From positions 1-31,331 of the IMG/VR virus record IMGVR_UViG_3300037092_000055: 31,331 nucleotides of DNA, one strand, 5' to 3'. The translations under genes were made by a program, and so were the position numbers. The notes beneath the pieces are model-generated. The model worked only from the letters and a program-made list of their open reading frames with translations, ran no database searches and was not told where the DNA came from. Within the stretch, counting starts at the first letter, position 1. The number at the start of each line of letters is the position of its first letter. Positions 6,654-13,830 of the stretch are shown here, one piece after another. This DNA comes from a virus.

Positions 6654-7233
6654 GAGGAACCTCCACTAACGGGCAGTCCGAAAGCTTCTCAACATACCAA
6701 AAGTTTTGGTTTTGGGCATAGCTAGTCACTGCGCTGTCTTCCGCGTCTTCTTTAGCGCCAAAAGGAACGAAGTGGCCTTGTTCCGTGTCCGTTATTCCCC
6801 ACTGAGGGCCGTCTGATGTCTTTCGGTACTCGACCGGGTACTTCGGTGTTGCTCCGGCGGGTTGAGCGACTTCTGGCTCGGGTTCGGACGGTTCCACTTC
6901 TGGGGGCTCTATGTCATGCTCATGCCAGCCCTCGATAAGGTCGAAAACAGCGTTGCAGAAGGCTGGGTCTTCCAACAGTTCTGCGGTCCGGCAGTCGTCG
7001 CACACGTCGTCTTCCAGGTCTTCGTCTTCGCCCCCCGGGTCGTCGTAGGTATAGAAGTCAGCTTGGAAGGCTTCGTCGTATTCGGCCACGGCTAGGATTT
7101 CCGGACTCTTCGGGACGGAGGCGACCAGAATGTGGCCGTTGGTAAACTCGTAGGTGCTGCCGGTGTCGAGAAACCTGTCAGACTTGATGATAAGGTTCCG
7201 GTCACGGAGGGTGGTGATGATGTATTCGGGCAT
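6643..7233 (-). CDS. Acidic hypothetical protein, 196 aa
   Basis: The start is placed at the ATG at 7233 (MPEYIITTLRDRN). A longer frame would read through the dispersed site upstream and has no ribosome binding site. Residues 1-60 look like an OB- or SH3-like set of strands. The middle (65-135) is very acidic, with a CDDC pair and a Pro/Glu-rich spacer, and a final domain (about 140-196) contains WYVEKL. Function unknown; its position before ssb suggests a DNA-metabolism or regulatory role but does not prove it. Confidence 0.78.
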   Translation of the reverse strand: MPEYIITTLRDRNLIIKSDRFLDTGSTYEFTNGHILVASVPKSPEILAVAEYDEAFQADFYTYDDPGGEDEDLEDDVCDDCRTAELLEDPAFCNAVFDLIEGWHEHDIEPPEVEPSEPEPEVAQPAGATPKYPVEYRKTSDGPQWGITDTEQGHFVPFGAKEDAEDSAVTSYAQNQNFWYVEKLSDCPLVEVPHVN

Positions 7234-7248
7234 TTCTGTCTCGTTTCT

Positions 7249-7263
7249 GTCCAGGTAATGGAC
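7249..7263 (-). promoter_or_regulatory. Dispersed 15-bp site, copy 4
   Basis: GTCCATTACCTGGAC on the minus strand, 16 bases before the start at 7233 and followed by the leader AGAAACGAGA, which recurs at two other copies (26308 and 26543). Confidence 0.8.
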
Positions 7264-7265
7264 GG

Positions 7266-7727
7266 TTAAAACTTTGGGTCCTGTGGGTAAGTGTAGAGAG
7301 GCCAAAATCCGCTGGGATGCGGCCTTTGAAAAAGGGGTTTGGTGAACGTGTTGAACCGAACGGTGGTTTCGGAAGGCACTTCGGTCTCAACGGGGTACGT
7401 TCCGATAAGGTCTGGGTCAGTCTTGCCTTTTCCAAAACTGCACCCGTCTTTCGCGCTCTCTTTTGTGTTGTGCCAAACGGGGAGCATTTTGTTGTAGACA
7501 TTGATCCACCGGGTTGTGGTTTTCTTCGGTTTTGACCCGATGGCGTGTCCTTTGTATTCAAACACTCCGAACTTGACGTTGGGGTGGAGTTTGGCCAGGC
7601 GCAGACTCTCGTCATAGGCGGAGGCAAAATCCGGATGCTGTTTCGGGCTAGAAGCCGGGCCCTCGTCCGAGACTACGATGAAGTAGGGCTTTTCTTCCCG
7701 GAGGATGTTGAGGTTAATAATGGACAT
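7266..7727 (-). CDS. Hypothetical protein, 153 aa, with WxNVY-type repeat domain
   Basis: The ATG at 7727 follows AAGGAG at a rather long 11-base spacing. The N-terminal part (1-60) begins MSIINLNILREEKPYF. The middle carries TRWINVYNKMLPVWHNTKESAK followed later by IGTYPVE, a short domain I associate with many phage proteins, and the nearby gene at 7909-8418 has a second version. Biochemical role unknown. Confidence 0.8.
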   Translation of the reverse strand: MSIINLNILREEKPYFIVVSDEGPASSPKQHPDFASAYDESLRLAKLHPNVKFGVFEYKGHAIGSKPKKTTTRWINVYNKMLPVWHNTKESAKDGCSFGKGKTDPDLIGTYPVETEVPSETTVRFNTFTKPLFQRPHPSGFWPLYTYPQDPKF

Positions 7728-7732
7728 AATAC

Positions 7733-7912
7733 TCAGGTCTCCTTGATTCTTTTCACGTTAGAGGATTTGAGTCGTGCGACCTCGCTGAACTTTTCTCCAG
7801 GAGCAGGCCGCATGTAGAATACCACATACCCAGGTTCGTCACAACACATTTTCTGAGCGTCGAGCGGGAGCGGGGTTGGGTTGTCTTTCAGAAAAACCTC
7901 GTAGTGGGTCAT
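7733..7912 (-). CDS. Hypothetical protein, 59 aa
   Basis: Direct reading from the ATG at 7912 gives 59 codons ending at a TGA at 7733-7735. The start overlaps the upstream TGA (ATGA), the standard junction here. The protein begins MTHYEVFLKDNP and contains CCDEPGYVVFYMRPAPGEKF, suggesting a small beta-rich fold. Its final codons (IKET) contain the AAGGAG of the next gene. No family recognised. Confidence 0.72.
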   Translation of the reverse strand: MTHYEVFLKDNPTPLPLDAQKMCCDEPGYVVFYMRPAPGEKFSEVARLKSSNVKRIKET

Positions 7913-8418
7913 AGAGGGATTTCAATTTCGATGGGTACGGATTTTTGGTAGAAACCGACGGGGGCTCCGAGTATGTTTGTTGGAACTCCGTTCGGGCTCG
8001 CCGCCGACCTCGCTCCTTGTTCGGTATCAAAGGTGACAGGGGCCACCGAGACTTTCCTCCCGTCACTGTACACATTCGCCCACCTGGTTACCTTCTTGGT
8101 GAGCAGGGACTTACGAACGTCTTTGAGAACTTCGGATAGGCTCGCGGGGCGTGTTAGGGCGTCCCACAAGGCTTGGGTGTGGACCAAGGCATCTTCTATT
8201 CCCAGGCGGTACTCAGAGTCGATCATTGGTGTGGTCCTTTCGTTCTCCTTCGAGTTGATGTGGTTGGCATAAAAAGAGGCTTGAGATAGGAGGAGGTCCT
8301 TGCTCCGGTCCCCGCTTAGCGTACAGATTGTGCAAAAGGTTATCCAACAGCCAGAGTCGTCTCTTGCGGTAACGACTCCGTTTTCGTGGTTACACTTAGA
8401 AAGCGGGCATTGGTGCAT
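7909..8418 (-). CDS. Hypothetical protein, 169 aa, zinc motif plus WxNVY domain
   Basis: The ATG at 8418 has GAGG upstream. The first 40 residues carry CPLSKC with a following His, then CWITFC and CTIC, suggesting a zinc site. A helical middle (IDSEYRLGIEDALVH) leads to a C-terminal domain beginning TRWANVYSDGRKVSVAP and ending near GFYQKSVPIEIEI, which resembles part of the protein at 7266-7727. It overlaps the recT-like gene by 23 bases. Confidence 0.8.
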   Translation of the reverse strand: MHQCPLSKCNHENGVVTARDDSGCWITFCTICTLSGDRSKDLLLSQASFYANHINSKENERTTPMIDSEYRLGIEDALVHTQALWDALTRPASLSEVLKDVRKSLLTKKVTRWANVYSDGRKVSVAPVTFDTEQGARSAASPNGVPTNILGAPVGFYQKSVPIEIEIPL

Positions 8419-9805
8419 TTCCTACCTCTTTCATCAGGTCTTTGAGTGTTCCGTTCTTCTTGGCCTCTTCCATGTTGGCCAGAGCTTTGGTCCAATCCCC
8501 GACCGTCATGTTCTTGGAGGGTTGCCCCACCTTGTTTGACAACCAAAGCATGTAGTCCCCCAGGTCCTTGATGCTGGCTCCGGGCTCGGGCAGGGAACGA
8601 ACTCTAGCAATGAAGTCCAGCTTTTGCTGCCCTTCCGGTATTTTACTATAGTCCGGCGGTTCTGGCAACCCAGCGGCGGCGGCTTCTTCTGAAGTGAAAT
8701 TGGTTATGCCGTCTACGAACGCCTCGGCTGCCGCCTTATTTGCGGCTTCGTTTACGACAGGAGCCGGTTTTCCCGCGTTCTCGATGTCGGCTTGGGTGAT
8801 ACCCTGATCGACAGGTTGTCCATTAACCGGACTTTCTACGGTCTTCTTGGGGCGACCCTTTCTCTTTGCCGGAGGCGGAATTTCGGAGGCGGGTTTGACG
8901 CTCGGGTTGGCCGCAAGGACAGCCGCAGCTTCCTTCTTGACCTGAGAAATTTCCTCGTGGTCTACCTTCATGCCTTCCTCGGCCAACCTCTTTTGAATCT
9001 CGGGGTTTTCGAGGAGCTTTTCAAATGCGGGCAGGGCAGCCTCAACAGCTTTAGCAACTTCGACCGTCATGTTCGGCCTTGGCGCTTCGGTTGGCTTGGC
9101 TGGCTCCTGGTTCACCTTCGGAACAGGCGGGGGAAGGGGGACGACGGAAGCTGGGGTTACGTTGGTCTGCTTCTCCTCTTCGATTTCGTTTCGTATCTCG
9201 TCTGAAATGTACAAGTTAGAGAGTTCTTCGGGAAAAGATTTACGAAGGCTGAGCATCTCAGAACATTTTGCGAGCATCTCGGGCGCTCGACGGCTCCACA
9301 TTTCGGTTAACTGCGGGCCGTTGGCTGTCTTGTACGTGGAGGCATAAGCGTCAAATCGAGCAACGCTAGTTATTGGGTGGGTGAAGCTCTTACGGTACAC
9401 AGTGGTCCGCACGGCCCAGGGCTCTCTCGGCAAGGCAGTCTGCCCGGGTACGAGAGGAAGTTGTGGAAGGGGTATCGTGGATTCGATAGAAGGAGCCCCG
9501 TTCGCATCGAGATAGATGTAGACTTCTTGGTCCTGCCCCGTGTACTCTCCAGACCGTAAAGCGATCAAACGCGCCGCGTCAATCGTGGTCATAAAGATAA
9601 TTTTGGTGGTCGAGACCTTGGCCCCCACAGCCTCATCCCACTCCTTGGATTGACGAAGCTGGAAAATGATGTGTTTTCCAGGAATCAATCCGCGAACGCG
9701 GCAAAAAGCAAAGCAGACATTGGCCTGCTCTTCTGAAAAACCCTTACAGAACTCCGCTTTCAACGCAGCAAGTTCAACTTCTGTAAATTCTACATGCTGA
9801 CTCAT
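8396..9805 (-). CDS. RecT/Bet-type single-strand annealing protein with long C-terminal tail
   Basis: The first roughly 210 residues match the RecT/Bet recombinase family: TTIDAARLIALRSGEYTGQ, a WAVRTTVYRKSF strand, and TEMWSRRAPEMLAKCSEMLSLRKSFPEELS in altered spacing. Such proteins anneal complementary single strands in phage recombination and usually work with an exonuclease and SSB; ssb is 1.7 kb downstream. The tail (about 215-469) is unusual: low-complexity Pro/Ala/Glu segments and a KRKGRPKK AT-hook-like motif near residue 318. A copy of the dispersed site lies inside the gene at 8818-8832. The ATG at 9805 has AAGGAG. Confidence 0.92.
   Translation of the reverse strand: MSQHVEFTEVELAALKAEFCKGFSEEQANVCFAFCRVRGLIPGKHIIFQLRQSKEWDEAVGAKVSTTKIIFMTTIDAARLIALRSGEYTGQDQEVYIYLDANGAPSIESTIPLPQLPLVPGQTALPREPWAVRTTVYRKSFTHPITSVARFDAYASTYKTANGPQLTEMWSRRAPEMLAKCSEMLSLRKSFPEELSNLYISDEIRNEIEEEKQTNVTPASVVPLPPPVPKVNQEPAKPTEAPRPNMTVEVAKAVEAALPAFEKLLENPEIQKRLAEEGMKVDHEEISQVKKEAAAVLAANPSVKPASEIPPPAKRKGRPKKTVESPVNGQPVDQGITQADIENAGKPAPVVNEAANKAAAEAFVDGITNFTSEEAAAAGLPEPPDYSKIPEGQQKLDFIARVRSLPEPGASIKDLGDYMLWLSNKVGQPSKNMTVGDWTKALANMEEAKKNGTLKDLMKEVGNAPMPAF
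8818..8832 (+). promoter_or_regulatory. Dispersed 15-bp site, copy 5 (inside recT-like gene)
   Basis: GTCCATTAACCGGAC lies within coding sequence and is read as SPVNGQ in the tail of the annealing protein, six residues past the AT-hook-like motif. Confidence 0.75.
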
Positions 9806-9990
9806 TGTTTCTCCTTGGGTAAAGCTGTTGTCCAGTTAATGCAACGACCCCCGGGCCATAGCTCGAAGAATTCGTTTCCGACCCAACCATATAGTTTTCT
9901 TTCCGACAGAACAACTTGCGTCCAAAACTCAGCAAAGGATACATATCTCCCCGCCCCGTTCGCGTGTTGTTCGAGCCAGTAGGCGGGCAC
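9802..9990 (-). CDS. Hypothetical protein, 62 aa, Trp-rich
   Basis: The start is the GTG at 9990, five bases after AGGAGG; a TTG at 9993 is too close to it. The protein is rich in aromatic residues (YWLEQHANG, YVSFAEFWTQ, LYGWVGNEFFELWPGG), suggesting a compact fold or a binding surface. It ends with ATGA onto the annealing-protein gene. Function unknown. Confidence 0.75.
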   Translation of the reverse strand: MPAYWLEQHANGAGRYVSFAEFWTQVVLSERKLYGWVGNEFFELWPGGRCINWTTALPKEKQ

Positions 9991-10003
9991 CAAATCCTCC
10001 TTT

Positions 10004-10018
10004 GTCCGGTTAATGGAC
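10004..10018 (-). promoter_or_regulatory. Dispersed 15-bp site, copy 6
   Basis: GTCCATTAACCGGAC on the minus strand, directly followed by AAAGGAGG. Its first base is the last base of the TAG of the upstream gene. Confidence 0.8.
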
Positions 10019-10308
10019 TAAACAAACATTCCCAGGCTGTCATATTCTGAGAAGACAAGAACCCCGCAACGATGGAGGTCAATCAACTCGGCTTCGGTTG
10101 CAACTTCGAGCAGCCCGTCAATGTCTACGCCCAGGTAGATTTCGTCATGCTCTGCCGAGGCAACGATGTCACCCTTCCCAGGTAGGAGCTTGTCCAACAG
10201 CAGGAAGGCGTGAAGGTCTGGCCGGAGAGACAGCTTGTTCTCAACCCGGTCGAACTTGAGGAATTCGTCGTTGTGCTCCTCATAGAACTCATGCAAATCG
10301 GTTACCAT
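10018..10308 (-). CDS. Hypothetical protein, 96 aa
   Basis: The ATG at 10308 has AAGGAGG five bases upstream. The protein is acidic and alternates helices and strands (HEFYEEHNDEFLKF; DEIYLGVDIDGLLEVATEAELIDLHRCGVLVF). No domain I can name. The TAG stop abuts a dispersed site. Confidence 0.8.
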   Translation of the reverse strand: MVTDLHEFYEEHNDEFLKFDRVENKLSLRPDLHAFLLLDKLLPGKGDIVASAEHDEIYLGVDIDGLLEVATEAELIDLHRCGVLVFSEYDSLGMFV

Positions 10309-10508
10309 GTTTCCTCCTTGAACTTGATTGCGCGGGCCTGAGCAGGAAGCGTAATCGCATTAGCCCCAAATATCCACTCAAGCAACGTCTGCGATGATCG
10401 TCGGCTTTCGCCGTCGCGCAAACTTAAACTCTGTGGTGTGGTTTTACCCACCCGTTGCTCTACAGCCGCGAACGCGGGACCGAAGGCCGGGCCAGCAAGA
10501 GAAACCAA
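10302..10508 (-). CDS. Hypothetical protein, 68 aa, start uncertain
   Basis: An open frame with a TTG at 10508 lies just downstream of a good promoter (10522-10549). The ribosome binding site is poor (GTGGTG), so the start is uncertain. The C-terminus (LLEWIFGANAITLPAQARAIKFKEE) looks like genuine protein, and its last codons contain the strong ribosome binding site for the next gene. It may also act partly as a leader. Confidence 0.5.
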   Translation of the reverse strand: MVSLAGPAFGPAFAAVEQRVGKTTPQSLSLRDGESRRSSQTLLEWIFGANAITLPAQARAIKFKEETW

Positions 10509-10521
10509 TCACCACAAATTC

Positions 10522-10549
10522 ATTATACCACACTTCTTCCTCCGCGCAA
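10522..10549 (-). promoter_or_regulatory. Sigma-70-like promoter with extended -10
   Basis: On the minus strand TTGCGC, 16 bases, TATAAT, with TGG before the -10 (GTGTGGTATAATG). It lies in the gap upstream of 10508 and faces leftward, like all the genes. Confidence 0.65.
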
Positions 10550-10557
10550 CATCTTTT

Positions 10558-10764
10558 TTACGCTTCCAGGAGGAGAGTGTCTTTTCCTTCCAGCCGGGCG
10601 ACGGCTTGTTCGACCGAGCCCTTGATGGTGATGGACAAAGCGGGGTTGGCGTCGATAATGACCGCCGAGGTTCCAATTAGGGGGGTCGGGAGCACGAGGG
10701 CCACGTGGTCCACGTTTACATACCCCGTTTTTCCGTCCTGCTCGACTTTAACAAATCTGGTCAT
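10558..10764 (-). CDS. Hypothetical protein, 68 aa
   Basis: The ATG at 10764 has GGAGG five bases upstream and overlaps the stop of the upstream gene. The protein begins MTRFVKVEQDGKTGYVNVDHVALVLP and reads as a small beta-barrel-like domain with a C-terminal helix (SVEQAVARLEGK). This pattern is common in small phage proteins that tell the reader little about function. Confidence 0.8.
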   Translation of the reverse strand: MTRFVKVEQDGKTGYVNVDHVALVLPTPLIGTSAVIIDANPALSITIKGSVEQAVARLEGKDTLLLEA

Positions 10765-11009
10765 GCTTCCTCCAATTTGATTCCGGACGCGTCGTATAGC
10801 CGATCCGCGTATTCTTTGTTTTGGGCGAGGACAGCCAGCGCCCCCTCTCTTGATGCTTTGTCAGCAGATTCCTTGTCGAGGTAAAACCCGCCGTACAGGG
10901 TGTGCGTCCAATAGTTTTTCCGATAAACAGCGGTAGCCTTGTCCAGATCAACCACAGCCTCGTACTCGTCGGCCAACCCCGTCTGTAGGTTCTTGGTCCA
11001 GATTTTCAT
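10761..11009 (-). CDS. Hypothetical protein, 82 aa
   Basis: The start is the ATG at 11009, with AAAGGAAA upstream; longer frames overlap the neighbouring gene. It starts MKIWTKNLQTGLADEYEAVVDLDKATAVYRKN and ends with a helix (ALAVLAQNKEYADRLYDASG). No recognised motif. The TGA overlaps the next start (ATGA). Confidence 0.75.
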   Translation of the reverse strand: MKIWTKNLQTGLADEYEAVVDLDKATAVYRKNYWTHTLYGGFYLDKESADKASREGALAVLAQNKEYADRLYDASGIKLEEA

Positions 11010-11200
11010 GCTGCTTTCCTTTCTTGTTGAGTATTTCCAAGGTGAAAGTGCGTGGGGTGAAACGCGCACTGGTAGGGTTGGAGACCGAGGATGAGCGTGT
11101 TCTTTCGCAGGCTTCCCCGGTACAGGGCCCGTACAGCTTCTCCGTGGGAGGAGTAGGCGGGCTTGTCGAGACAGTGGTGAATTGCTCCGTATGTGGTCAT
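11006..11200 (-). CDS. Small protein, 64 aa, possible zinc binder
   Basis: The ATG at 11200 overlaps the upstream stop (AAATGA) with GAGGG before it. The sequence has the outline of a common small phage and actinobacterial protein: an early HHC, a helix rich in Ala and Arg (GEAVRALYRGSLRK), then YQCAFHPTHFHLG, where C and H residues may hold a metal. The resemblance is by pattern only. Confidence 0.68.
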   Translation of the reverse strand: MTTYGAIHHCLDKPAYSSHGEAVRALYRGSLRKNTLILGLQPYQCAFHPTHFHLGNTQQERKAA

Positions 11201-11499
11201 TTTGCCCTCTTCCTCGATAATACACGGTCACAGTGAATATCTTGGCACTCTCTGATTGTTAAAGCCTCTTTGTTTGCGAAGATGTTCAGGACCTCCCTGT
11301 GCCATTTGGCATTGGAGCCGTAGGTGCTCCGATGCTCGCCGAACTGTCCGCAAGCCTCTCGGTACTTATGTACCCAACACCGGGCGTCGTGCGCATTAGC
11401 TCCTGTTATGGCTTTCTCGACACGAACAAGGAGGCCCGGGTCCCAAAATTGTTCGGCCTCCTCCGTCATCTGTTTTCTGGTTTTCCCCTCGGGAATCAT
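11197..11499 (-). CDS. Hypothetical protein, 100 aa
   Basis: The ATG at 11499 overlaps the stop of the clamp-loader gene (AAATGA). An alternative ATG ten codons further on has no better signal. The protein is helical and contains several Cys and His residues (HDARCWVHKYREACGQFGEH; CQDIHCDRVL), so metal binding is possible. No family recognised. Confidence 0.75.
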   Translation of the reverse strand: MIPEGKTRKQMTEEAEQFWDPGLLVRVEKAITGANAHDARCWVHKYREACGQFGEHRSTYGSNAKWHREVLNIFANKEALTIRECQDIHCDRVLSRKRAK

Positions 11500-12428
11500 T
11501 TTGCCCCCATGAGTTTGGCGCACTCGTAGAAAAGCCCGGTCGCCGCCCCGTAGGCCGTACCATCGGCGAAGCCCAAGCCATCCAAACCCCGTAGGCACTT
11601 GGACAAAGCGTCAGCCCTCGGCCCGACCGAATTCTTGAGTAGTTCCTGCCGGAAAAAAGCGGACGTGATTGCAATAAGTCCCCGGCTGTCGGCGGTCTTA
11701 ATTTGTTTCAGAGCCTCGGCGGCAGTTGTCCATTTCCCGGACAAAACAGCGGAGGCTACGTCCTTGTACAGAGGCTCGTGCTCGGCCCCGTGAATGGCTT
11801 GGTCCAAAGGGACGCCCGCCAGGTACTGATCCAAGACGCCCAGGATTTCACGCGGGAACCGGATGCCTTGTTTTGCTAAGAAGTCCGCAATTTCCGCTTG
11901 CTTCCCGGACAAGGCAAGGGGGGTTAAAACTCGGCGGACAAGCTCGTTGATTTCTGAGACCCCGAGGGGTTTCAAATCAAACGTAGCCGCTGCCGCCCTA
12001 CTCTTGATCGCGGGGCTTACTTTGTCCGGCCTGTCCGTGGTGATGATCCAGACCGCCGGAGTTTTCTCCATTGGGTCTTTCAGAGCATCCTGGGCGCTGG
12101 TCGTCATCTGGTGGAATTCATTCAGAATGAAGACCCGGCGTCGTCCATTAAATGGACAACTTGCAGCGATCTCTGTGAGTTCTCGGGCGTCGTCCACCCC
12201 GTTCTTGTCCGACCCATTGATTTCGTGGATACTCCCGTCTTCCCCCGCTACAGCGTGGGCGACAATTTCGGCCAACGTGGTTTTACCGCACCCCGGAGGT
12301 CCGGAGAACAGGAAGACGTTGGGGAAGCTGTCCTTGTCTATAAAGGACTGCAAGGCGCGTTTTGTCGCGTCGTTGCCCAAAACGTCTCCGAGTTTTTCGG
12401 GCCGCATCGTGAGAGCCAGATTACTCAT
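11496..12428 (-). CDS. Clamp-loader-like AAA+ ATPase
   Basis: A 310-residue AAA+ protein of the DnaX/RFC small-subunit type, the same architecture as T4 gp44. It begins LTMRPEKLGDVLGND, has Walker A GPPGCGKT (43-50), Walker B ILNEFHQMT (101-109), sensor I around ITTDRPDKV, and the SR pair (143-144) typical of clamp loaders. Such ATPases load sliding clamps for the replicative polymerase. The Walker B Asp is replaced by Asn (NEFH). Two copies of the dispersed site lie inside the gene. The ATG at 12428 overlaps the stop of a 36-residue membrane-protein gene. Confidence 0.92.
   Translation of the reverse strand: MSNLALTMRPEKLGDVLGNDATKRALQSFIDKDSFPNVFLFSGPPGCGKTTLAEIVAHAVAGEDGSIHEINGSDKNGVDDARELTEIAASCPFNGRRRVFILNEFHQMTTSAQDALKDPMEKTPAVWIITTDRPDKVSPAIKSRAAAATFDLKPLGVSEINELVRRVLTPLALSGKQAEIADFLAKQGIRFPREILGVLDQYLAGVPLDQAIHGAEHEPLYKDVASAVLSGKWTTAAEALKQIKTADSRGLIAITSAFFRQELLKNSVGPRADALSKCLRGLDGLGFADGTAYGAATGLFYECAKLMGAK
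11728..11742 (+). promoter_or_regulatory. Dispersed 15-bp site, copy 7 (inside clamp-loader gene)
   Basis: GTCCATTTCCCGGAC. It is read in the gene as SGKWT; the usual TAA in the core would be a stop in this frame and is AAA instead. Confidence 0.7.
12143..12157 (+). promoter_or_regulatory. Dispersed 15-bp site, copy 8 (perfect palindrome, inside clamp-loader gene)
   Basis: GTCCATTAAATGGAC is a perfect palindrome around its central base. It encodes PFNG just before the Walker B region. Confidence 0.6.
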
Positions 12429-12535
12429 TTTTCCTTCTTCCCGTCTTGGTATCCCCAACTGTAGACAACAGACAACAATACGAGGAGCCATACAGCGGCC
12501 CCAAACCCGCTCAGAACAATCTGTCCATCACTCAT
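12425..12535 (-). CDS. Single-span membrane peptide, 36 aa
   Basis: Direct reading from the ATG at 12535 gives 36 codons: MSDGQIVLSGF, a hydrophobic span (GAAVWLLVLLSVVYSW) and a positive tail (GKKEK). Start and stop both overlap neighbours (ATGA at the clamp-loader start). Its tail codons contain the AAGGA of the clamp-loader ribosome binding site. Too short for most gene finders. Function unknown. Confidence 0.7.
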   Translation of the reverse strand: MSDGQIVLSGFGAAVWLLVLLSVVYSWGYQDGKKEK

Positions 12536-12713
12536 CTACCACACTCCATTTGTCGGACAACAGGTCTGAGACGTGAAGCCGGGCGTATTGTTTGGACCCG
12601 GAGTAAACCAAGAACCCGTCTTGGTCGAGTGCGAGGAGGAGCCCGTCTTCGTCGAGGAGATTTTCCATCTCGTCGGCCTCCATCAACTTGTTTGCCGCTT
12701 CGATGATGTTCAT
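12528..12713 (-). CDS. Acidic hypothetical protein, 61 aa
   Basis: The ATG at 12713 overlaps the upstream stop, with GAGG before it. The protein starts MNIIEAANKLMEADEMENLLDEDG and is strongly acidic and Leu-rich, then has LVYSGSKQYARLHVSDLL. No domain recognised. Its 3' end holds a degenerate relative of the dispersed site (CTCCATTTGTCGGAC at 12544). Confidence 0.75.
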   Translation of the reverse strand: MNIIEAANKLMEADEMENLLDEDGLLLALDQDGFLVYSGSKQYARLHVSDLLSDKWSVVDE

Positions 12714-12862
12714 TCAACTACCTCATCTTCGTCTTCCCCAAAAAGCTGTTGATACGGAACGGGTCGTTGGCAGTACCCATACCTTTTCTGGTGGTCTGTC
12801 AACTGCTCTTCATAGTCAAATTCTTGGCCGCACGAGGGACAGAAAATCTCTTCCTCAGCCAT
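12710..12862 (-). CDS. Small zinc-finger protein, 50 aa
   Basis: The start is the ATG at 12862 with GAGG upstream. The sequence MAEEEIFCPSCGQEFDYEE is followed by a His (TDHQKR) and a Cys (YGYCQR), forming a CxxC-H-C finger close to the C2H2/C2HC type. The tail is acidic (GEDEDEVVE). Likely metal-bound and possibly nucleic acid-binding; target unknown. Confidence 0.75.
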   Translation of the reverse strand: MAEEEIFCPSCGQEFDYEEQLTDHQKRYGYCQRPVPYQQLFGEDEDEVVE

Positions 12863-13604
12863 TGGTTTCCTCCTCGGGTTTGATTTCAACGGGGGTGCTG
12901 GGCAAGTGGGAGAAGTGTTCCGGATCAACTTGGGGGTCTACTTCCCGCAGGAGGCCCGTAAGCACACTCGCCCACCGCTTTTCTGTTGTGTCTCCGATGG
13001 TCGAATCTCCGTGACCATCAATTACTTCGATCCCCCGCAGGTCTACACTATCTACCATTCGAGCAATGACAGCCCCCAGGGAATCCAAGGGTATACGAAA
13101 TCCGCGCTGGTAGAACTTGAGGACCCGGAGCATGGAGCCGCCAGCATCTTCATTTCGGTCCGGCGAACGATACACCAATCGCTTGGCAGCCAGGTCCGAG
13201 TAGAACTCGTCGTCGATCAGACTTGTCCATTTCCCGGACTCGAACCAAATTGCAGCACAAGCGATGGTGAAGTCGAAGGACTCCAACAGGTAAGCCGGGG
13301 TTGGAAAAGACCAACGGTGAATGTACTGAACGAAGTGCCGGGGAGACAGCTTGACGGACAGGGCGTTGCCCGTTTCATAAGTCTTCTTCTTTGCCTCTTT
13401 GGCCAAGGCCGCAGCAAACTCCTTTGCATCCTCGGGCGTTTGAGTGAACAGGTCCAGGTCGTTCGGCTTTTCTCCCGAGACCGTGGATCGGATGTAGCCC
13501 CCACCCAAGACTAGGCGCGGTCCCTGCTCGATCATTTGGTTGCGGAGCCGGACGGGCAGCAAACGTACCGCCCAATTCAGATCGTGTGGATTCAGTTCTC
13601 GCAC
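12855..13604 (-). CDS. Nucleotidyltransferase, polymerase beta superfamily
   Basis: A 249-residue protein with the hallmarks of the nucleotidyltransferase fold: GGGYIRS (34-40), NDLDLF with the metal-binding Asp pair (48-53), and a probable third carboxylate in SFDFT (about 111). The C-terminal part (LAAKRLVYRSP.RNEDAGGSMLRVLKFYQRG) is helical as in poly(A)/CCA-adding-like enzymes. It could add nucleotides to RNA 3' ends; proximity to an RNA ligase suggests RNA repair. The start is a GTG at 13604 with AAGGAGG eight bases upstream. A copy of the dispersed site lies inside. Confidence 0.82.
   Translation of the reverse strand: MRELNPHDLNWAVRLLPVRLRNQMIEQGPRLVLGGGYIRSTVSGEKPNDLDLFTQTPEDAKEFAAALAKEAKKKTYETGNALSVKLSPRHFVQYIHRWSFPTPAYLLESFDFTIACAAIWFESGKWTSLIDDEFYSDLAAKRLVYRSPDRNEDAGGSMLRVLKFYQRGFRIPLDSLGAVIARMVDSVDLRGIEVIDGHGDSTIGDTTEKRWASVLTGLLREVDPQVDPEHFSHLPSTPVEIKPEEETNG
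13225..13239 (+). promoter_or_regulatory. Dispersed 15-bp site, copy 9 (inside nucleotidyltransferase gene)
   Basis: GTCCATTTCCCGGAC, identical to copy 7 and again read as SGKWT, with AAA where TAA would terminate the gene. Confidence 0.7.
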
Positions 13605-13819
13605 TCTTCGTCCTCCTTGTCGCTCGGGAACTTTACTTCCCGGTATTCAGTATAACACACGGGGCACAGCCAGAGTCCTTCTGGTGTGGATTGAAACTCG
13701 TCTTCCTCGTCCCCGCATCCGTCGCAGGTGTCTATCTCCGGGATGTCGTCGGGCGAAAGTAGCTGATAGTATTCAAGCTCGGACTCCCCTTTGTACTGCC
13801 GTTGGTTGGGGATACTCAT
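13592..13819 (-). CDS. Small zinc-ribbon protein, 75 aa
   Basis: The ATG at 13819 has GGAGG three bases upstream. CDGCG (near 32) and CPVC (near 52) make a classical two-pair zinc ribbon, with an acidic tail. It lies between the RNA ligase and nucleotidyltransferase genes. A role with those enzymes is an inference from position only. Confidence 0.78.
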   Translation of the reverse strand: MSIPNQRQYKGESELEYYQLLSPDDIPEIDTCDGCGDEEDEFQSTPEGLWLCPVCYTEYREVKFPSDKEDEECEN

Positions 13820-13830
13820 AAACCTCCTTT

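Noticed and set aside
9830-9844. GTCCAGTTAATGCAA, partial copy of the 15-bp site
   Set aside because: Only one arm and the AT core match; not counted among the 32.
11863-12576. Plus-strand open frame opposite the clamp loader
   Set aside because: Shadow of a gene with complete AAA+ motifs; composition is Ser/Arg/Pro-rich as expected of antisense reading.
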